64,000 nt of DNA from Flavonifractor sp. AGMB03687 (GTDB lineage Bacteria; Bacillota; Clostridia; Oscillospirales; Oscillospiraceae), in NCBI RefSeq assembly GCF_017811815.1, contig NZ_JADKZI010000004.1, forward strand, positions 62,001 through 126,000, in the 5' to 3' direction. Each line of letters opens with the position of its first letter. The first letter of the stretch is position 1. Below are positions 30,677-40,237 of the stretch, in pieces. The position numbers and the translations under genes were made by a program. Under the pieces are notes generated by a model. The model was not told the origin of the DNA. It worked only from the letters and a program-made list of their open reading frames with translations, and ran no database searches.

Positions 30677-33223
30677 TCACTCCGCCGTGACCACGGCCTT
30701 CTCCCCGTCGGAGGTGGCGTGGATGGCGGAAATGGGATGCTGGTAGCTGTCGATGAGCTTGGTGGCGATGTCGTCCTCCAGGTCCTTCTGGATCTGACGG
30801 CGCAGGTTGCGGGCGCCGTAGGTCTGGGAGTAGGACTTGCGCACCAGGTGGTCCAGCAGGGCGTCGTCCCAGGTGAAGGTGATGCTCTTCTCCTTCAGGG
30901 TGTCCCGCAGCTCGCCCAGCATGATGGCGGCAATGGCCTTGAAGTTGTCCTCGGACAGCTTGTTGAAGTAGACGATCTCGTCCACTCGGTTGATGAACTC
31001 AGGTCGCAGGAAGGACTCCAGGGCCTTCATGGTCCGCTCTCTTCCCTGCTCGTCGGCGGTACGGCCAAAGCCCACGCTGCCGGCAGAGGTGCGGGCGTCG
31101 CTGCCCGCGTTGGAGGTCATGACGATAACGGTATTCTCGAAGTTCACGTTGCGGCCCTGAGCGTCGGTAATGTGGCCGTCGTCCAGGATCTGCAGCAGGA
31201 TGTTGAGCACGTCGGGGTGGGCCTTCTCGATCTCGTCGAAGAGGATGACGCAGTAGGGCTTGCGGCGCACCTTCTCGGTGAGCTGGCCGGCCTCGTCATA
31301 GCCCACATAACCCGGAGGCGAGCCGATGATGCGGGAGACGGCGAACTTCTCCATGAACTCCGACATATCCAGTCGGATGAGGGACTCGGGCGAGTGGAAC
31401 ATATCCATGGCCAGCCGCTTGACCAGCTCGGTCTTGCCCACGCCGGTGGAGCCCACAAAGATGAAGGACACAGGCTTGCGCTTGGAGGCGATACCCACCC
31501 GGCCACGGCGGACCGCGGCAGCCACGGCGTGGACCGCCTCGTCCTGGCCGATGAGATGCTCCTTCAGGCGGTCCTCCAGCTTGGCCAGGCGCTCGTACTC
31601 GGCCTCCTGGATCTGGCTGGCGGGGATCTTGGTCCACAGCTCGATGACCCGGGCCAGGTGCTGTACCGTCAGGGGCGGGGCGCTCTGGGCGTCCAGCTTG
31701 CTCAGCTCGTCCTGGAGCTGCATCTCCCGGCTCTTGATAGCGGCCAGCCGCTCGTAGTCCTTGCTGCTGCCCTGGTCGGCCATCAGCTGCTCCCGCTCGG
31801 CGGCCAGGTTGTCCAGCTCCCGGCGGAAGTTGGCCTGCCGCCGCTCGTTGGCCCCCAGGGCCTCGGTGGTGGCGGGATTGCCCATGAGGGAGTCGTGCTC
31901 GGCGGTGAGCTTGTTCAGCTCCCGGCGGATCTCGCTCTGGCGGCCCTCGTTGTTCTTGAGGGCGGTCTGGCGCTTGTAGTCCCGGTCGTTGGCCTCCACC
32001 ATCAGGTTCTCCCGCTCCTGCCCCAGCTTCTCCAGCTCCTTCTTCACTTCCACCTCACGGGCCAGGGCCTTGTTGTGGAGGTTCACGTCGGAGCAGGCCT
32101 CGTCGATAAGGTCGATAGCCTTGTCTGGCAGGTAGCGGTCGGTGATGTACCGCTCGCTCATGGTGACGGCCAGGCGGCACATTTCAGGGGAGATGGAGAC
32201 AAAGTGGTACTTCTCGTAGTAGGGGGCAATGCCCTGAAGAATTTTCACGCTGTCCTCGATGGAGGGCTCCTCCACGATCACCGGCTGGAACCGCCGCTCC
32301 AGGGCGGAGTCCTTCTCAATGTACTTGCGGTACTCGGTGAGGGTAGTGGCGCCGATAACCTGGATCTCGCCCCGGCTCAGAGCGGGCTTGAGGACGTTGG
32401 CGGCGTTCATGGAACCCTCGGCATCGCCAGCACCCACGATGTTGTGGACCTCGTCGATGACCAGGATGATGTTGCCCAGCTTCTTGATCTCCTCAATGAG
32501 GCCCTTCATGCGGCTCTCAAACTGGCCGCGGAACTGGGTGCCTGCCACCAGGGCGGTCAGGTCCAGCAGGTAGACCTCCTTGTCCAGCAGCTTGTAGGGC
32601 ACATCCCGCTGGTAGATCTTCTGGGCCAGGCCCTCGGCGATAGCGGTCTTGCCCACGCCGGGTTCGCCGATGAGGCAGGGGTTGTTCTTCTGCCGGCGGT
32701 TGAGGATCTGGATGGTGCGCTGGATCTCCTCGTCCCGGCCGATGATCTTGTCCAACTTGCCGTCGGCGGCCTTCTGGGTCAGGGAGATACAATAGTTCTC
32801 CAAAAACTTCCGCTTGGGAGGCTTATCCCCCTTCTTGTCCTTGTCGGACCGCTCAGACCGACCGTTCTCCCGCTCGGGGTTCTGGTTCTGGGGGTTCTGG
32901 GCGCCGCCGCCAAACAGCTTGTTCAGGAAGGGGAAGGTGGCGGTCTTGCCCTCGTCCTCCTCGTCCTGCTCACCGTCCTCGCTGGGGACCAGGCCCTCCA
33001 TACCCTCGGCTCCGCCGAAAGCGGACATCATCTCATTGGTCAGACCCTCCAGGTCCTCGTCGGTGATGCCCATCTTCTGCATCATATCTTCCACGGGCTT
33101 GATGCCCAGCTCTTTGGCGCACTTGAGGCACAGGCCCTCACTCTTGGTGGTGCCTGCCTCCATCTTCTGAATAAAAATGACGGCCACATTCTTGTGGCAT
33201 CTGGAACAAAGTGTGGGTTGCAT
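30677..33223 (-). CDS. ClpE/ClpC-like AAA+ unfoldase with N-terminal zinc motif
   Basis: This 848-residue double AAA+ ATPase of the Clp/Hsp100 family should unfold proteins for ClpP or for disaggregation. In place of a double Clp-N domain it begins with a zinc-finger-like pair CSRC (Cys6/9) and CLKC (Cys32/35), the ClpE/McsA feature. AAA domain 1 has [16 protein letters not shown], a Walker B VIDEVHNI and sensor regions. A long coiled-coil middle domain (about 385-520, with [17 protein letters not shown]) is longer than in B. subtilis ClpE. AAA domain 2 has [15 protein letters not shown] and [12 protein letters not shown]. An IGF-type ClpP loop is not obvious. No CtsR box is visible upstream. 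AAAGGAG precedes the ATG. Confidence 0.9.
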   Translation of the reverse strand: MQPTLCSRCHKNVAVIFIQKMEAGTTKSEGLCLKCAKELGIKPVEDMMQKMGITDEDLEGLTNEMMSAFGGAEGMEGLVPSEDGEQDEEDEGKTATFPFLNKLFGGGAQNPQNQNPERENGRSERSDKDKKGDKPPKRKFLENYCISLTQKAADGKLDKIIGRDEEIQRTIQILNRRQKNNPCLIGEPGVGKTAIAEGLAQKIYQRDVPYKLLDKEVYLLDLTALVAGTQFRGQFESRMKGLIEEIKKLGNIILVIDEVHNIVGAGDAEGSMNAANVLKPALSRGEIQVIGATTLTEYRKYIEKDSALERRFQPVIVEEPSIEDSVKILQGIAPYYEKYHFVSISPEMCRLAVTMSERYITDRYLPDKAIDLIDEACSDVNLHNKALAREVEVKKELEKLGQERENLMVEANDRDYKRQTALKNNEGRQSEIRRELNKLTAEHDSLMGNPATTEALGANERRQANFRRELDNLAAEREQLMADQGSSKDYERLAAIKSREMQLQDELSKLDAQSAPPLTVQHLARVIELWTKIPASQIQEAEYERLAKLEDRLKEHLIGQDEAVHAVAAAVRRGRVGIASKRKPVSFIFVGSTGVGKTELVKRLAMDMFHSPESLIRLDMSEFMEKFAVSRIIGSPPGYVGYDEAGQLTEKVRRKPYCVILFDEIEKAHPDVLNILLQILDDGHITDAQGRNVNFENTVIVMTSNAGSDARTSAGSVGFGRTADEQGRERTMKALESFLRPEFINRVDEIVYFNKLSEDNFKAIAAIMLGELRDTLKEKSITFTWDDALLDHLVRKSYSQTYGARNLRRQIQKDLEDDIATKLIDSYQHPISAIHATSDGEKAVVTAE

Positions 33224-33314
33224 ATCTGTTTCAGCTCCTTTGGCGGGGACGGCCCCGGATGGGCCTCCTCCCCGGAGAGATGATTCTAATCCGAAATTAT
33301 GAACTGGATATGAA

Positions 33315-33854
33315 TCAGGCCGGCTTTCTTTCCCGCAATGTCCTGCAAAACTGGTAGATGTATCCGCACAGGGCGGCCAGGGTCAGGGCGAGGGCGAAGC
33401 CGATGAGGCCCACCCGGCAGGGTCTGGGCAGGCCGGGGAACAGCACCAGGCCGCCGCACACCACGAAAAACACGCCGGTGGACAGCTTGCCCAGCCAGTT
33501 GGAGGGGATCACGTCCCCCAGCTTGCGGTACATGATGTAGCCGCCGATGGCCATGCACAGCTCCTTGCAGAAAAACACAATGACCGCCCACAGGGGGATC
33601 ACCTCATCCACCGTGATGCAGATGATGACGGTAAAGGTCATCAGCTTGTCCGCCATGGGGTCCAGGATGCGGCCCAGCCGGGTGACCTGGTTGAAGTGGC
33701 GGGCGATCCAGCCGTCGGCAATGTCGGTGAGGAAGGCCACCAGATAGACCAGCGCCGCACAGGGGTGGGCGTTGGGCCACGGCTGGAAAAAGATCACCGC
33801 GAACACCGGCACCAGGATCAGCCGGAAGATGGATAGGATGTTGGGGACTGTCAT
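33315..33854 (-). CDS. pgsA: CDP-diacylglycerol-glycerol-3-phosphate phosphatidyltransferase
   Basis: PgsA makes phosphatidylglycerolphosphate, the first committed step to phosphatidylglycerol and cardiolipin, in the membrane. The 179-residue protein has the full CDP-alcohol phosphotransferase motif DGxxAR(x8)GxxxDxxxD: Asp47, Gly48, Ala51, Arg52, Gly61, Asp65, Asp69. It begins MTVPNILSIFRLILVPVF, the usual PgsA opening, and has about five membrane helices. A different CDP-alcohol transferase is possible in principle, but the opening and length fit PgsA. AGGTGA precedes the ATG, and the gene lies 38 bp downstream of the cvpA-like gene in the long minus-strand operon. Confidence 0.9.
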   Translation of the reverse strand: MTVPNILSIFRLILVPVFAVIFFQPWPNAHPCAALVYLVAFLTDIADGWIARHFNQVTRLGRILDPMADKLMTFTVIICITVDEVIPLWAVIVFFCKELCMAIGGYIMYRKLGDVIPSNWLGKLSTGVFFVVCGGLVLFPGLPRPCRVGLIGFALALTLAALCGYIYQFCRTLRERKPA

Positions 33855-33892
33855 ATCAATTCACCTGATTTTCTCTCTTTGGTAATGGTTGC

Positions 33893-34600
33893 TTACAGCC
33901 CGAAGAGCAGGCTCATGGGGTTGGTGGTCATGAAGAATTTCAGCAGCACCGTCTGCTCCACCGTCTCCGCCGGAATGAGGCCCCCCATAAACTGGATGGC
34001 CCAGGCGGCCACAAAGAGGATGATGCAGCCCTGGAGCAGGCCGAACACGGCGCCCAGGCTCTTGTTCAGGAAGTGGAGCACCGGCAGCCGCGCCACCAGG
34101 TTGAGGGCCCGGCTCACCACCTTCCACAGAATGAGGATGACCACGAAGCCCACCAGGAAGAGGATGAGATAGGCCACCGACTGGGCGATGGCGGCTGCCA
34201 CCTTGGCCGCCGCGCTGGCGGCCACCTCGGTCATGCCGTTCTCCACCGCATGGTTGACGCTCTCCACCAGGGACTCGTAAAAGCCCATGTCACGCAGGGC
34301 GTTGAGCACGTCCTGAAGGGGCAGGTTGTCGGGGGTAAGCTGTTCCTCCGCCCCGGCGGTCCCCTCCTCCACGCTCTGGGCGATCTGTTCGTTGAGCTGC
34401 TCCTCAATGGCGGAGGCGAACCGGGGTTCCAGGGCGTCGGCCACCATGGGAGACAAGGTGCGGGCCAGCACGCTGGCGCCGGTGAAGGCCACCAGCACAC
34501 CCAGCAGGCCGCACAGGGACAGGACCAAACCGCGCTTGGCACCCAGCACCACAAAGGCGATGAGCACTGCCGCCACGATCACTTCAAAGATAATTGCCAT
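33893..34600 (-). CDS. CvpA family membrane protein
   Basis: This 235-residue protein has the CvpA/colicin-V-production layout: a first helix (residues 1-20), AKRGLVLSLCGLLGVLVAFTGA with the second helix (21-43), a soluble acidic middle (about 50-130), and two C-terminal helices around VAYLILFLVGFVVILILWKVV and GCIILFVAAWAIQFMGG. The RLPVLHFLNKSLGAVFGLLQG segment between them is the conserved family core. CvpA proteins affect envelope function and, in some bacteria, secretion or biofilm growth; no reaction is established. GGAGG precedes the ATG. It is co-directional with the DUF5711-type gene, 18 bp apart. Confidence 0.88.
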   Translation of the reverse strand: MAIIFEVIVAAVLIAFVVLGAKRGLVLSLCGLLGVLVAFTGASVLARTLSPMVADALEPRFASAIEEQLNEQIAQSVEEGTAGAEEQLTPDNLPLQDVLNALRDMGFYESLVESVNHAVENGMTEVAASAAAKVAAAIAQSVAYLILFLVGFVVILILWKVVSRALNLVARLPVLHFLNKSLGAVFGLLQGCIILFVAAWAIQFMGGLIPAETVEQTVLLKFFMTTNPMSLLFGL

Positions 34601-34618
34601 AGGTAGGGTTCCTCCAGA

Positions 34619-35851
34619 TTATTGGGGCACATAGATCCGCGCCGTACTGTTGTCGATGAGCATGGCGCTGCCGTCGGACCGCTGGAGCACCTTGCGGGCG
34701 CTCTGGGTACCGTCCAGGGTGTTGTAAAGGCTCAGATCCTGGTCATAGATGTCCAGCCGGTCGGCGGTGAGCACGCCCACATAGCGTCCGGCGGCCGAGA
34801 TGGAGAGCACCTGCTCCTCCATGGCCAGCACGGCCCGCTCCTCGCCCTGGTCGTCCACCACCACCAGCTGGGCGGAGCTGCCCGCCCGGTACTTGCCCAG
34901 CAGCAGGGCCACGGTGCCGTCGCCGTCCAGGGAATAGCCCTTCAGGTAGCGGCCGGCGTAGGAGCAGCTCCCCGTCAGCTCGCCGTCGCCGTTCAGGTGG
35001 TAGACGCTGCTCTCACCCAGAGCCCAGATACCGTAGGAGTCCCAAGTCATCTCCAGGATGACCTCGCTCCCCACCAGGGTGCTGGTCTCGGGCGCAGCCT
35101 CCGTAGAGGTGCTCCCCCCCACCGGATAGAACTCCGCCGTGCTGGAGAAGGTGCCGTCGGTGAGGCCCATGGTGAGCAGCACCACCGTCCGGTTGTCGGC
35201 AGACAGAGCGGCGTCCATAACGAAGCGGCTGGACAGGCTCACCTGCATCTTGGGCTGGAACTGGCTGTCGTATACCGTGACCACGCCCTTGTAGCCGCTG
35301 ATCTGGGTGACCACCACCATCCAGCCGCTCTCATTCACGTCGGCGGACAGGATCTGCTCGTCGCTGCTCAGCTCCAGGGAGAAGGCCTCCTCCCGGTCCC
35401 GGCAGACCAGCAGGGTCTGTCCCCCGGCGTCGTAGGCCAGGGCGGTATTCCCGGCGGACACGGCCACCGGGTGCTCCATGACCACCGTGCGGTCCACGTA
35501 CACCTGACCGCTGGCGGAGTAGAGCCGCACACCGGTGGAGGAGCACACCAGCAGGTCCCCGTCCAGGGTGGCGAAGGTGCTGGTGCCGTCCCCGTCGAAG
35601 GGGAAGGACTCGGCCTGTCCGCTGTCGGTGCGGCTGAGACTGCGGTAGGAGAACCACCGCTTCACAAAGTCAAAATTCAGTTTGTCGTAGTTAACGATGA
35701 GGACCACCGCGCCCAGCATCAGGGCCACGGTAAGCAGAAAGGCCAGCAGCCGAAGCAGGCGGTTGGGCCGTTTCTCCGTCCTGCCGGCCTGCCGGCCCTC
35801 CTTGTCCTTCTCCAGTCTATGCGGCTGGTTGGAAAATATGTGGCGGGGCAT
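34619..35851 (-). CDS. DUF5711-type membrane-anchored beta-propeller-like protein
   Basis: This 410-residue protein has a basic cytoplasmic tail (1-40), one membrane helix (about 42-63, LLRLLAFLLTVALMLGAVVLIV) and an outer domain of repeating short beta units. The FATLDGDLLVCSSTGVRLYS, VAVSAGNTALAYDAGG, VVVTQISGYKGVVTVYD and YSLDGDGTVALLLGKYRAG stretches read like propeller blades. This matches the DUF5711 group of clostridial membrane proteins, whose function is unknown. ATG 35851 overlaps the truA stop by one base (TAATG), so the two are translationally coupled; upstream in-frame codons inside truA are rejected. Confidence 0.82.
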   Translation of the reverse strand: MPRHIFSNQPHRLEKDKEGRQAGRTEKRPNRLLRLLAFLLTVALMLGAVVLIVNYDKLNFDFVKRWFSYRSLSRTDSGQAESFPFDGDGTSTFATLDGDLLVCSSTGVRLYSASGQVYVDRTVVMEHPVAVSAGNTALAYDAGGQTLLVCRDREEAFSLELSSDEQILSADVNESGWMVVVTQISGYKGVVTVYDSQFQPKMQVSLSSRFVMDAALSADNRTVVLLTMGLTDGTFSSTAEFYPVGGSTSTEAAPETSTLVGSEVILEMTWDSYGIWALGESSVYHLNGDGELTGSCSYAGRYLKGYSLDGDGTVALLLGKYRAGSSAQLVVVDDQGEERAVLAMEEQVLSISAAGRYVGVLTADRLDIYDQDLSLYNTLDGTQSARKVLQRSDGSAMLIDNSTARIYVPQ

Positions 35852-36600
35852 TACAACACATCCTCGTTGTACCAAAGCTTGGTCATGTACAGGCCGCCGG
35901 CGGGCACCGTGGGCCCGGCGGCGGTTCGGTTGCAGCCCTCCAGAATGGAGGGCACGTCGTCGGGAGAGAATTTCCCCTCGGCGGCGTAGACGCAGGTGCC
36001 CACCATGGCCCGTACCATGTTGTACAAAAAGCCGTCGGCGCACACCTTACACTGGATCATCAGCCCGTCCCGGCTGATGTCAAAGTAGTGGACCGTCCGC
36101 ACGGTGGTGCGGGTCTCGGTGCCCACGCTGCGGACGGCGGCAAAGTCGTGGGTGCCCACAAAGTGGGAGGCCGCCCGCTGCATGACCGTTTCGTCCAGGT
36201 GCTTGGGGTAGAACCAGGCCCGGTCCACATAAAAAGCGTTGCGGATGTGGGAGTTATAGATGCGGTAGGTGTACTCCTTTTTGATGCAGGAGCCGATGGC
36301 GTTGAACTCGTCGGGCACCTCGGTGGCCTTCACCACCACAATGTCGTCGGGCAGCCGGGTATTCACCGCCAGGGGCAGCCGGTCACAGGGGATGCGGGAG
36401 GTGGTGCGGAAGTTGGCCACATAGGTCTCCGCGTGGACCCCCGCATCGGTGCGGCCCGCGCCGGTACACTTCACCGGGTGGCCCACTACGGTGGCCAGGG
36501 CCTTCTCCAGGGTCTCGGCCACGGTAACCGCGTTCTTCTGGACCTGCCAGCCGTGGTAGGCCGTGCCCACATACATTAACCTTAAAGCAATATTTCTCAT
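35851..36600 (-). CDS. truA: tRNA pseudouridine(38-40) synthase
   Basis: TruA converts uridines 38, 39 and 40 of the tRNA anticodon arm to pseudouridine. The 249-residue protein has the family opening LRLMYVGTAYHGWQVQKN. It also has the catalytic block CTGAGRTDAGVHA with Asp52, and the downstream FLYNMVRAMVGTCVYAAEGK segment. truA next to ecfT-ecfA is a very common Firmicute order, which this locus keeps. The start has AAGGTG upstream, a modest ribosome site. A 44-bp gap separates it from ecfT. Confidence 0.96.
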   Translation of the reverse strand: MRNIALRLMYVGTAYHGWQVQKNAVTVAETLEKALATVVGHPVKCTGAGRTDAGVHAETYVANFRTTSRIPCDRLPLAVNTRLPDDIVVVKATEVPDEFNAIGSCIKKEYTYRIYNSHIRNAFYVDRAWFYPKHLDETVMQRAASHFVGTHDFAAVRSVGTETRTTVRTVHYFDISRDGLMIQCKVCADGFLYNMVRAMVGTCVYAAEGKFSPDDVPSILEGCNRTAAGPTVPAGGLYMTKLWYNEDVL

Positions 36601-36644
36601 AAATCTTTAAGCACACCTTAAATTTTGGTAAAAGTTTGCTCCCC

Positions 36645-37457
36645 TCACCAGCCGAAGTGGCCCAGCACTCCGATACCCACGCACAGGGCCAGGGAGAGCA
36701 GCAGAGCGGCCACGTCCATGCCGGTCATCTTCAGCTGACGCAGGCGGGTACGGCCGCTGCCGCCGTGGTAGCAGCGGCACTCCATGGCCACCGCCAGCTC
36801 GTCGGCCCGGCGGAAGGCGGAGATGAACAGGGGCACCAGCAGGGGCACCAGGGCCTTGGCCTTCTGGATCAGGTTGCCGGTGTCGAAGTCGGCGCCTCTG
36901 GCCTTCTGGGCGCACATGATCTTGTCGGTTTCCTCAATGAGGGTGGGGATGAACCGCAGCGCGATGGACATTATCATGGCCAGCTCATGGATGGGCACCT
37001 TGATGGCCTTCAGAGGGCTGAGCAGCTTCTCCAGGCCGTCGGTGAGCATGATGGGAGAGGTGGTATAAGTCAGCAGGAAGGTGCAGGTGATGAGCATCAT
37101 GATCCGCAGGATCATGAACACCGCCGACCGGATGCCCTCCGCATAGATGGTAATGATGCCAAAGGCCACCAGAGGCTCCCCCTGTCCGGGGGTAAAGAAC
37201 AGGTTGAGGATCGCCGTGATGACGATGATGACAAAGATGGGCTTCATGCCCCGCAGGATGCTCTTCAGCCCCACCTTGGAAATGGCGATGAGGGCGGCCA
37301 GCACCACCATCAGGATGGCATAGCTCACCACGTTGGCCGCCAGGAAAAGGGCCACGATATAGGCGATGGTGCCGATGAGCTTGGTGCGGGGGTCCAGCCG
37401 GTGAATGATGGTCTTACCGGGGAAATACTGCCCCAGGGTGATGTCTTTCAGTGCCAT
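36645..37457 (-). CDS. ecfT: Energy-coupling factor transporter transmembrane protein EcfT
   Basis: This is the shared membrane scaffold of a group II ECF vitamin importer. The 270-residue protein has about five or six hydrophobic segments and the family landmarks PGKTIIHRLDPRTKL at the N-terminus. Cytoplasmic coupling helices carry AQKARGADFDTG and the diagnostic AFRRADELAVAMECRCYHGG. It passes ATPase motion to exchangeable S-components encoded elsewhere (none is in this window). Only one base separates it from the ecfA2 stop. Confidence 0.95.
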   Translation of the reverse strand: MALKDITLGQYFPGKTIIHRLDPRTKLIGTIAYIVALFLAANVVSYAILMVVLAALIAISKVGLKSILRGMKPIFVIIVITAILNLFFTPGQGEPLVAFGIITIYAEGIRSAVFMILRIMMLITCTFLLTYTTSPIMLTDGLEKLLSPLKAIKVPIHELAMIMSIALRFIPTLIEETDKIMCAQKARGADFDTGNLIQKAKALVPLLVPLFISAFRRADELAVAMECRCYHGGSGRTRLRQLKMTGMDVAALLLSLALCVGIGVLGHFGW

Positions 37458-37458
37458 C

Positions 37459-38325
37459 TCACTTGCCCCCCTTCTTTGCCATGGCCGCCAGAATGGCGTC
37501 TCTGGCCTGCTCGATGGTATACACCGAGGGGTCGATGTCCACGCCCATGGCTTTCAGGCGATGGAACACCCGGGTCATGGCAGGCACGCCCAGGCCGATG
37601 CGCTCCAGCTCGTCCCCGTTGGCGAAAACCTCCCGGGGGGTGCCGGAAAAGGGGATCTTGCCGTCGTTGACCACCACGATGCGGTCCACCGTCCGGGCCA
37701 TCTCCTCCATGGAGTGGGAGACGATGATGATGGTGGCGTTCTTGGCCACGTGGTAGTCGTGGATGTTGCCCAGAATGGAGTCCACGCCCACCGGATCCAG
37801 GCCTGCGGTAGGCTCGTCCAGAATGAGCACCGAGGGCTCCATGGCAATGACGCCGGCGATGGCCACCCGGCGCTTCTGGCCGCCGGAGAGCTCAAAGGGG
37901 GATTTCTCCAGGGTCTCCTCCTTCAGGCCCACGAACTGGGCGGCCTCCCGCACCCGGCGGTCGATCTCGTCCGGGTCCAGCCCCATGTTGCCGGGGCCGA
38001 AGGCGATGTCCTTGTAAACAGTCTCCTCAAAGAGCTGGTACTCAGGGTACTGGAACACCAGTCCCACCTGGAAGCGGGTCTGGCGGGTACGCTCCTTGCT
38101 CTCCCAGATATCCTTGCCCTCAAAGAGCACTCTGCCCGAGGTGGGCTTTAAAAGGCCGTTGAGGTGCTGGATCAGGGTGGATTTCCCCGAGCCGGTGTGG
38201 CCGATGATGCCCAGGTACTCCCCGCGGTAGGCGGTAAAGTCCACGTCCACCAGGGCCCCATGCTCAAAGGGGGTGCCGGCGGAGTAGATATGGCTCAGGC
38301 GCTCCGTCTGTATGATCGGTTCCAA
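37459..38325 (-). CDS. ecfA2: ECF transporter ATPase A2
   Basis: This 288-residue ABC ATPase has Walker A GHTGSGKST, signature ELSGGQKRRVAIAG and Walker B VLILDEPTAGLD. It carries the EcfA2 (CbiO2) Q-loop region QYPEYQLFEETVYKDIAFGP and starts (M)EPIIQTERLSHIYSAGTPFE. I start it at TTG 38325, because AAAGGA lies 9 bp before it and the family N-terminus begins exactly there; the ATG at 38355 would add ten unrelated residues. It pairs with EcfA1 to drive EcfT. Confidence 0.93.
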   Translation of the reverse strand: MEPIIQTERLSHIYSAGTPFEHGALVDVDFTAYRGEYLGIIGHTGSGKSTLIQHLNGLLKPTSGRVLFEGKDIWESKERTRQTRFQVGLVFQYPEYQLFEETVYKDIAFGPGNMGLDPDEIDRRVREAAQFVGLKEETLEKSPFELSGGQKRRVAIAGVIAMEPSVLILDEPTAGLDPVGVDSILGNIHDYHVAKNATIIIVSHSMEEMARTVDRIVVVNDGKIPFSGTPREVFANGDELERIGLGVPAMTRVFHRLKAMGVDIDPSVYTIEQARDAILAAMAKKGGK

Positions 38326-38360
38326 TTTGCTCAGTCCTTTATCACAATGGTGCATTCCCC

Positions 38361-39221
38361 TTACGGGGTAACGCCCTGGTTCAGCAGCTGATACAGCTCC
38401 TGGGCACACTCCTCATCACTGAGGGCGTCCAGGGATACGTCCAGTCCGGCCTTGCGCAGCTCCCACAGCAGCTCGGTGGTCTCGGGGACGGTGAGGCCCA
38501 CGGCCTTCAGCTCCTCCACCTGCTGGAATACCGCCCCGGGGGCGCCGTCGGCAATGACCTTGCCCTTGGACATGACCACCAGCCGGTCGGCCTGGGCGGC
38601 CTCGTCCATGTGGTGGGTGATAAGCACCACCGTCACGCCGGAGGTGCGGTTGAGCTGCTTGATGGTCTTCAAAACCTCCGCCCGGCCGATGGGGTCCAGC
38701 ATGGCGGTGGGCTCGTCCAGCACGATGCAGCGGGGCTGCATGGCGATGACGCCGGCGATGGCCACCCGCTGCTTCTGGCCGCCGGAGAGCAGATGGGGGG
38801 CGTGCTCCCGGTACTCGTACATACCCACCGCCTTCAGGGCGTCGTCCACCCGGCGGCGGATCTCGGAGGGCTCCACCCCCAGGTTCTCGGGGGCGAAGGC
38901 CACGTCCTCCTCCACCACGTTGGCCACGATCTGGTTGTCCGGGTTCTGGAACACCATGCCCACGGTACGCCGGATGTCCAGCAGCTTGTCCTCGTCGGCG
39001 GTGTCCATGCCGTTTACGTACACCTTGCCGCCGGAGGGCAGCAGAATGGCGTTCATATGCTTGGCCAGGGTGGATTTCCCCGACCCGTTGTGACCCAGCA
39101 CCGCCACGAAGGTGCCCTCCTCGATCTGGAGATCCACCCCGTCCAGCACCACGGGGGAGGGTCCTTCCTCCTCGTCGTAGCGGAAGTGCAGGTCCTTTGT
39201 CTCAAGAATGGCTTGTCCCAT
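38361..39221 (-). CDS. ecfA1: ECF transporter ATPase A1
   Basis: This 286-residue ABC ATPase has Walker [10 protein letters not shown], the Q-loop [25 protein letters not shown], signature [14 protein letters not shown] and Walker [17 protein letters not shown] in the Q-loop region and the DEPTAMLDP motif identify EcfA1 (CbiO1). Three genes in the order A1-A2-T form the complete energising module. AAGGAG precedes the ATG. It lies 12 bp after the methyltransferase gene and may be transcribed from the promoter at 40135-40163. Confidence 0.95.
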   Translation of the reverse strand: MGQAILETKDLHFRYDEEEGPSPVVLDGVDLQIEEGTFVAVLGHNGSGKSTLAKHMNAILLPSGGKVYVNGMDTADEDKLLDIRRTVGMVFQNPDNQIVANVVEEDVAFAPENLGVEPSEIRRRVDDALKAVGMYEYREHAPHLLSGGQKQRVAIAGVIAMQPRCIVLDEPTAMLDPIGRAEVLKTIKQLNRTSGVTVVLITHHMDEAAQADRLVVMSKGKVIADGAPGAVFQQVEELKAVGLTVPETTELLWELRKAGLDVSLDALSDEECAQELYQLLNQGVTP

Positions 39222-39233
39222 AGTTACTCCTTC

Positions 39234-40097
39234 TTAGTCGCAGATCCAGCGGCCGGTAGCGCCGCAGGGCAGCGCCAGACCGGTGGAGGTCACCCGCAGG
39301 CCCAGCTCCTGGCTGTCGGTATGTCCGCCATACTTGCGGGACACCAGGGTCTCCAGCAGATAGGTAAGCACCGAGGCGGACAGGCCGGTGGTGTAGGAAT
39401 TGATGAGGAAGAACAGGGGCTCGTCCGACAGCACCCCGCTCACCAGCTCCACAAAGGGAAACAGGTTCTCCTCCAGCTTCCAGATCTCGCCGGAGGGGCC
39501 CCGTCCGTAGGAGGGCGGGTCCATGATGACCGCGTCGTACTTGCGGCCCCGGCGGATCTCCCGCTCCACGAACTTGCCGCAGTCATCCACGATCCAGCGG
39601 ATGGGGGCGTCGGTTAAGCCGGAGGAAGCGGCGTTCTCCCGGGCCCAGCTCACCATGCCCTTGGCGGCGTCCACGTGGCACACGCTGGCCCCCGCCGCGG
39701 CGCAGGCCACGGTGGCTCCGCCGGTGTAGGCAAACAGGTTGAGCACCCGGATGGGCCGCCCGGCGGCGCGGATGCGCTCCATGGCAAAGTCCCAGTTGGC
39801 CGCCTGCTCGGGAAACAGGCCGGTGTGCTTGAAGTTCATGGGTTTGATATTAAAGGTAAGCTCCTTGTAATCCAGCGTCCAGCGGGGCGGCAGATCCTTC
39901 TTCACCCACTGGCCTCCGCCGGTGGAGGAGCGCTGATACCGGGCGTCGTACTTCCGCCAGCCGGGGTTCTTCCCCTCCGGCCGCCAGATGGCCTGGGGAT
40001 CGGGCCGCACCAGGATGTGCTTGCCCCAGCGCTCCAGCCGCTCTCCCCCACCGCAGTCCAGCAGTTCATAGTCTTTCCATCCGTCCGAGATCCACAT
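39234..40097 (-). CDS. Class I SAM-dependent methyltransferase, RlmI-like
   Basis: This 287-residue protein has an N-terminal part (1-90) rich in aromatic and basic residues and a Rossmann methyltransferase core. The SAM motif I is VLNLFAYTGGATVACAAAGA (about 118-137), followed by VDAAKGMVSWARENAASSGL. The catalytic motif MDPPSYGRGPSGE is characteristic of rRNA cytosine C5/N-methylases of the RlmI/RlmK group. The usual PUA domain of RlmI is absent, so this is the short form. The rRNA target is not readable. GGGAGGATG precedes the ATG. Confidence 0.85.
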   Translation of the reverse strand: MWISDGWKDYELLDCGGGERLERWGKHILVRPDPQAIWRPEGKNPGWRKYDARYQRSSTGGGQWVKKDLPPRWTLDYKELTFNIKPMNFKHTGLFPEQAANWDFAMERIRAAGRPIRVLNLFAYTGGATVACAAAGASVCHVDAAKGMVSWARENAASSGLTDAPIRWIVDDCGKFVEREIRRGRKYDAVIMDPPSYGRGPSGEIWKLEENLFPFVELVSGVLSDEPLFFLINSYTTGLSASVLTYLLETLVSRKYGGHTDSQELGLRVTSTGLALPCGATGRWICD

Positions 40098-40134
40098 ATG
40101 TCATCCTCCCGGTTATTCTTGTCATAATCATCCT

Positions 40135-40163
40135 ATTATATCATCCCACCCATGTCGAGTCAA
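40135..40163 (-). promoter_or_regulatory. Sigma-A promoter of the methyltransferase-ecf-truA operon
   Basis: TTGACT (40163-40158) and perfect TATAAT (40140-40135) are 17 bp apart on the minus strand, 38 bp from the start codon. It could drive the whole block down to pgsA. Confidence 0.85.
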
Positions 40164-40176
40164 CGAAAAGAGCGGA

Positions 40177-40205
40177 TTGTCAGATGGGGAAAACTGTGAT
40201 AAAAT
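40177..40205 (+). promoter_or_regulatory. Sigma-A promoter of the DivIVA-like gene
   Basis: TTGTCA (40177-40182) and TAAAAT (40200-40205) are 17 bp apart, back to back with the methyltransferase promoter. Confidence 0.8.
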
Positions 40206-40237
40206 AGCTATGAATTTGTGGAAACGAGGTGTCCGTC

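Noticed and set aside
30653-33283. Plus-strand open frame of more than 870 codons
   Set aside because: Antisense of the ClpE-like gene, with the same composition artefact and no recognisable domain.
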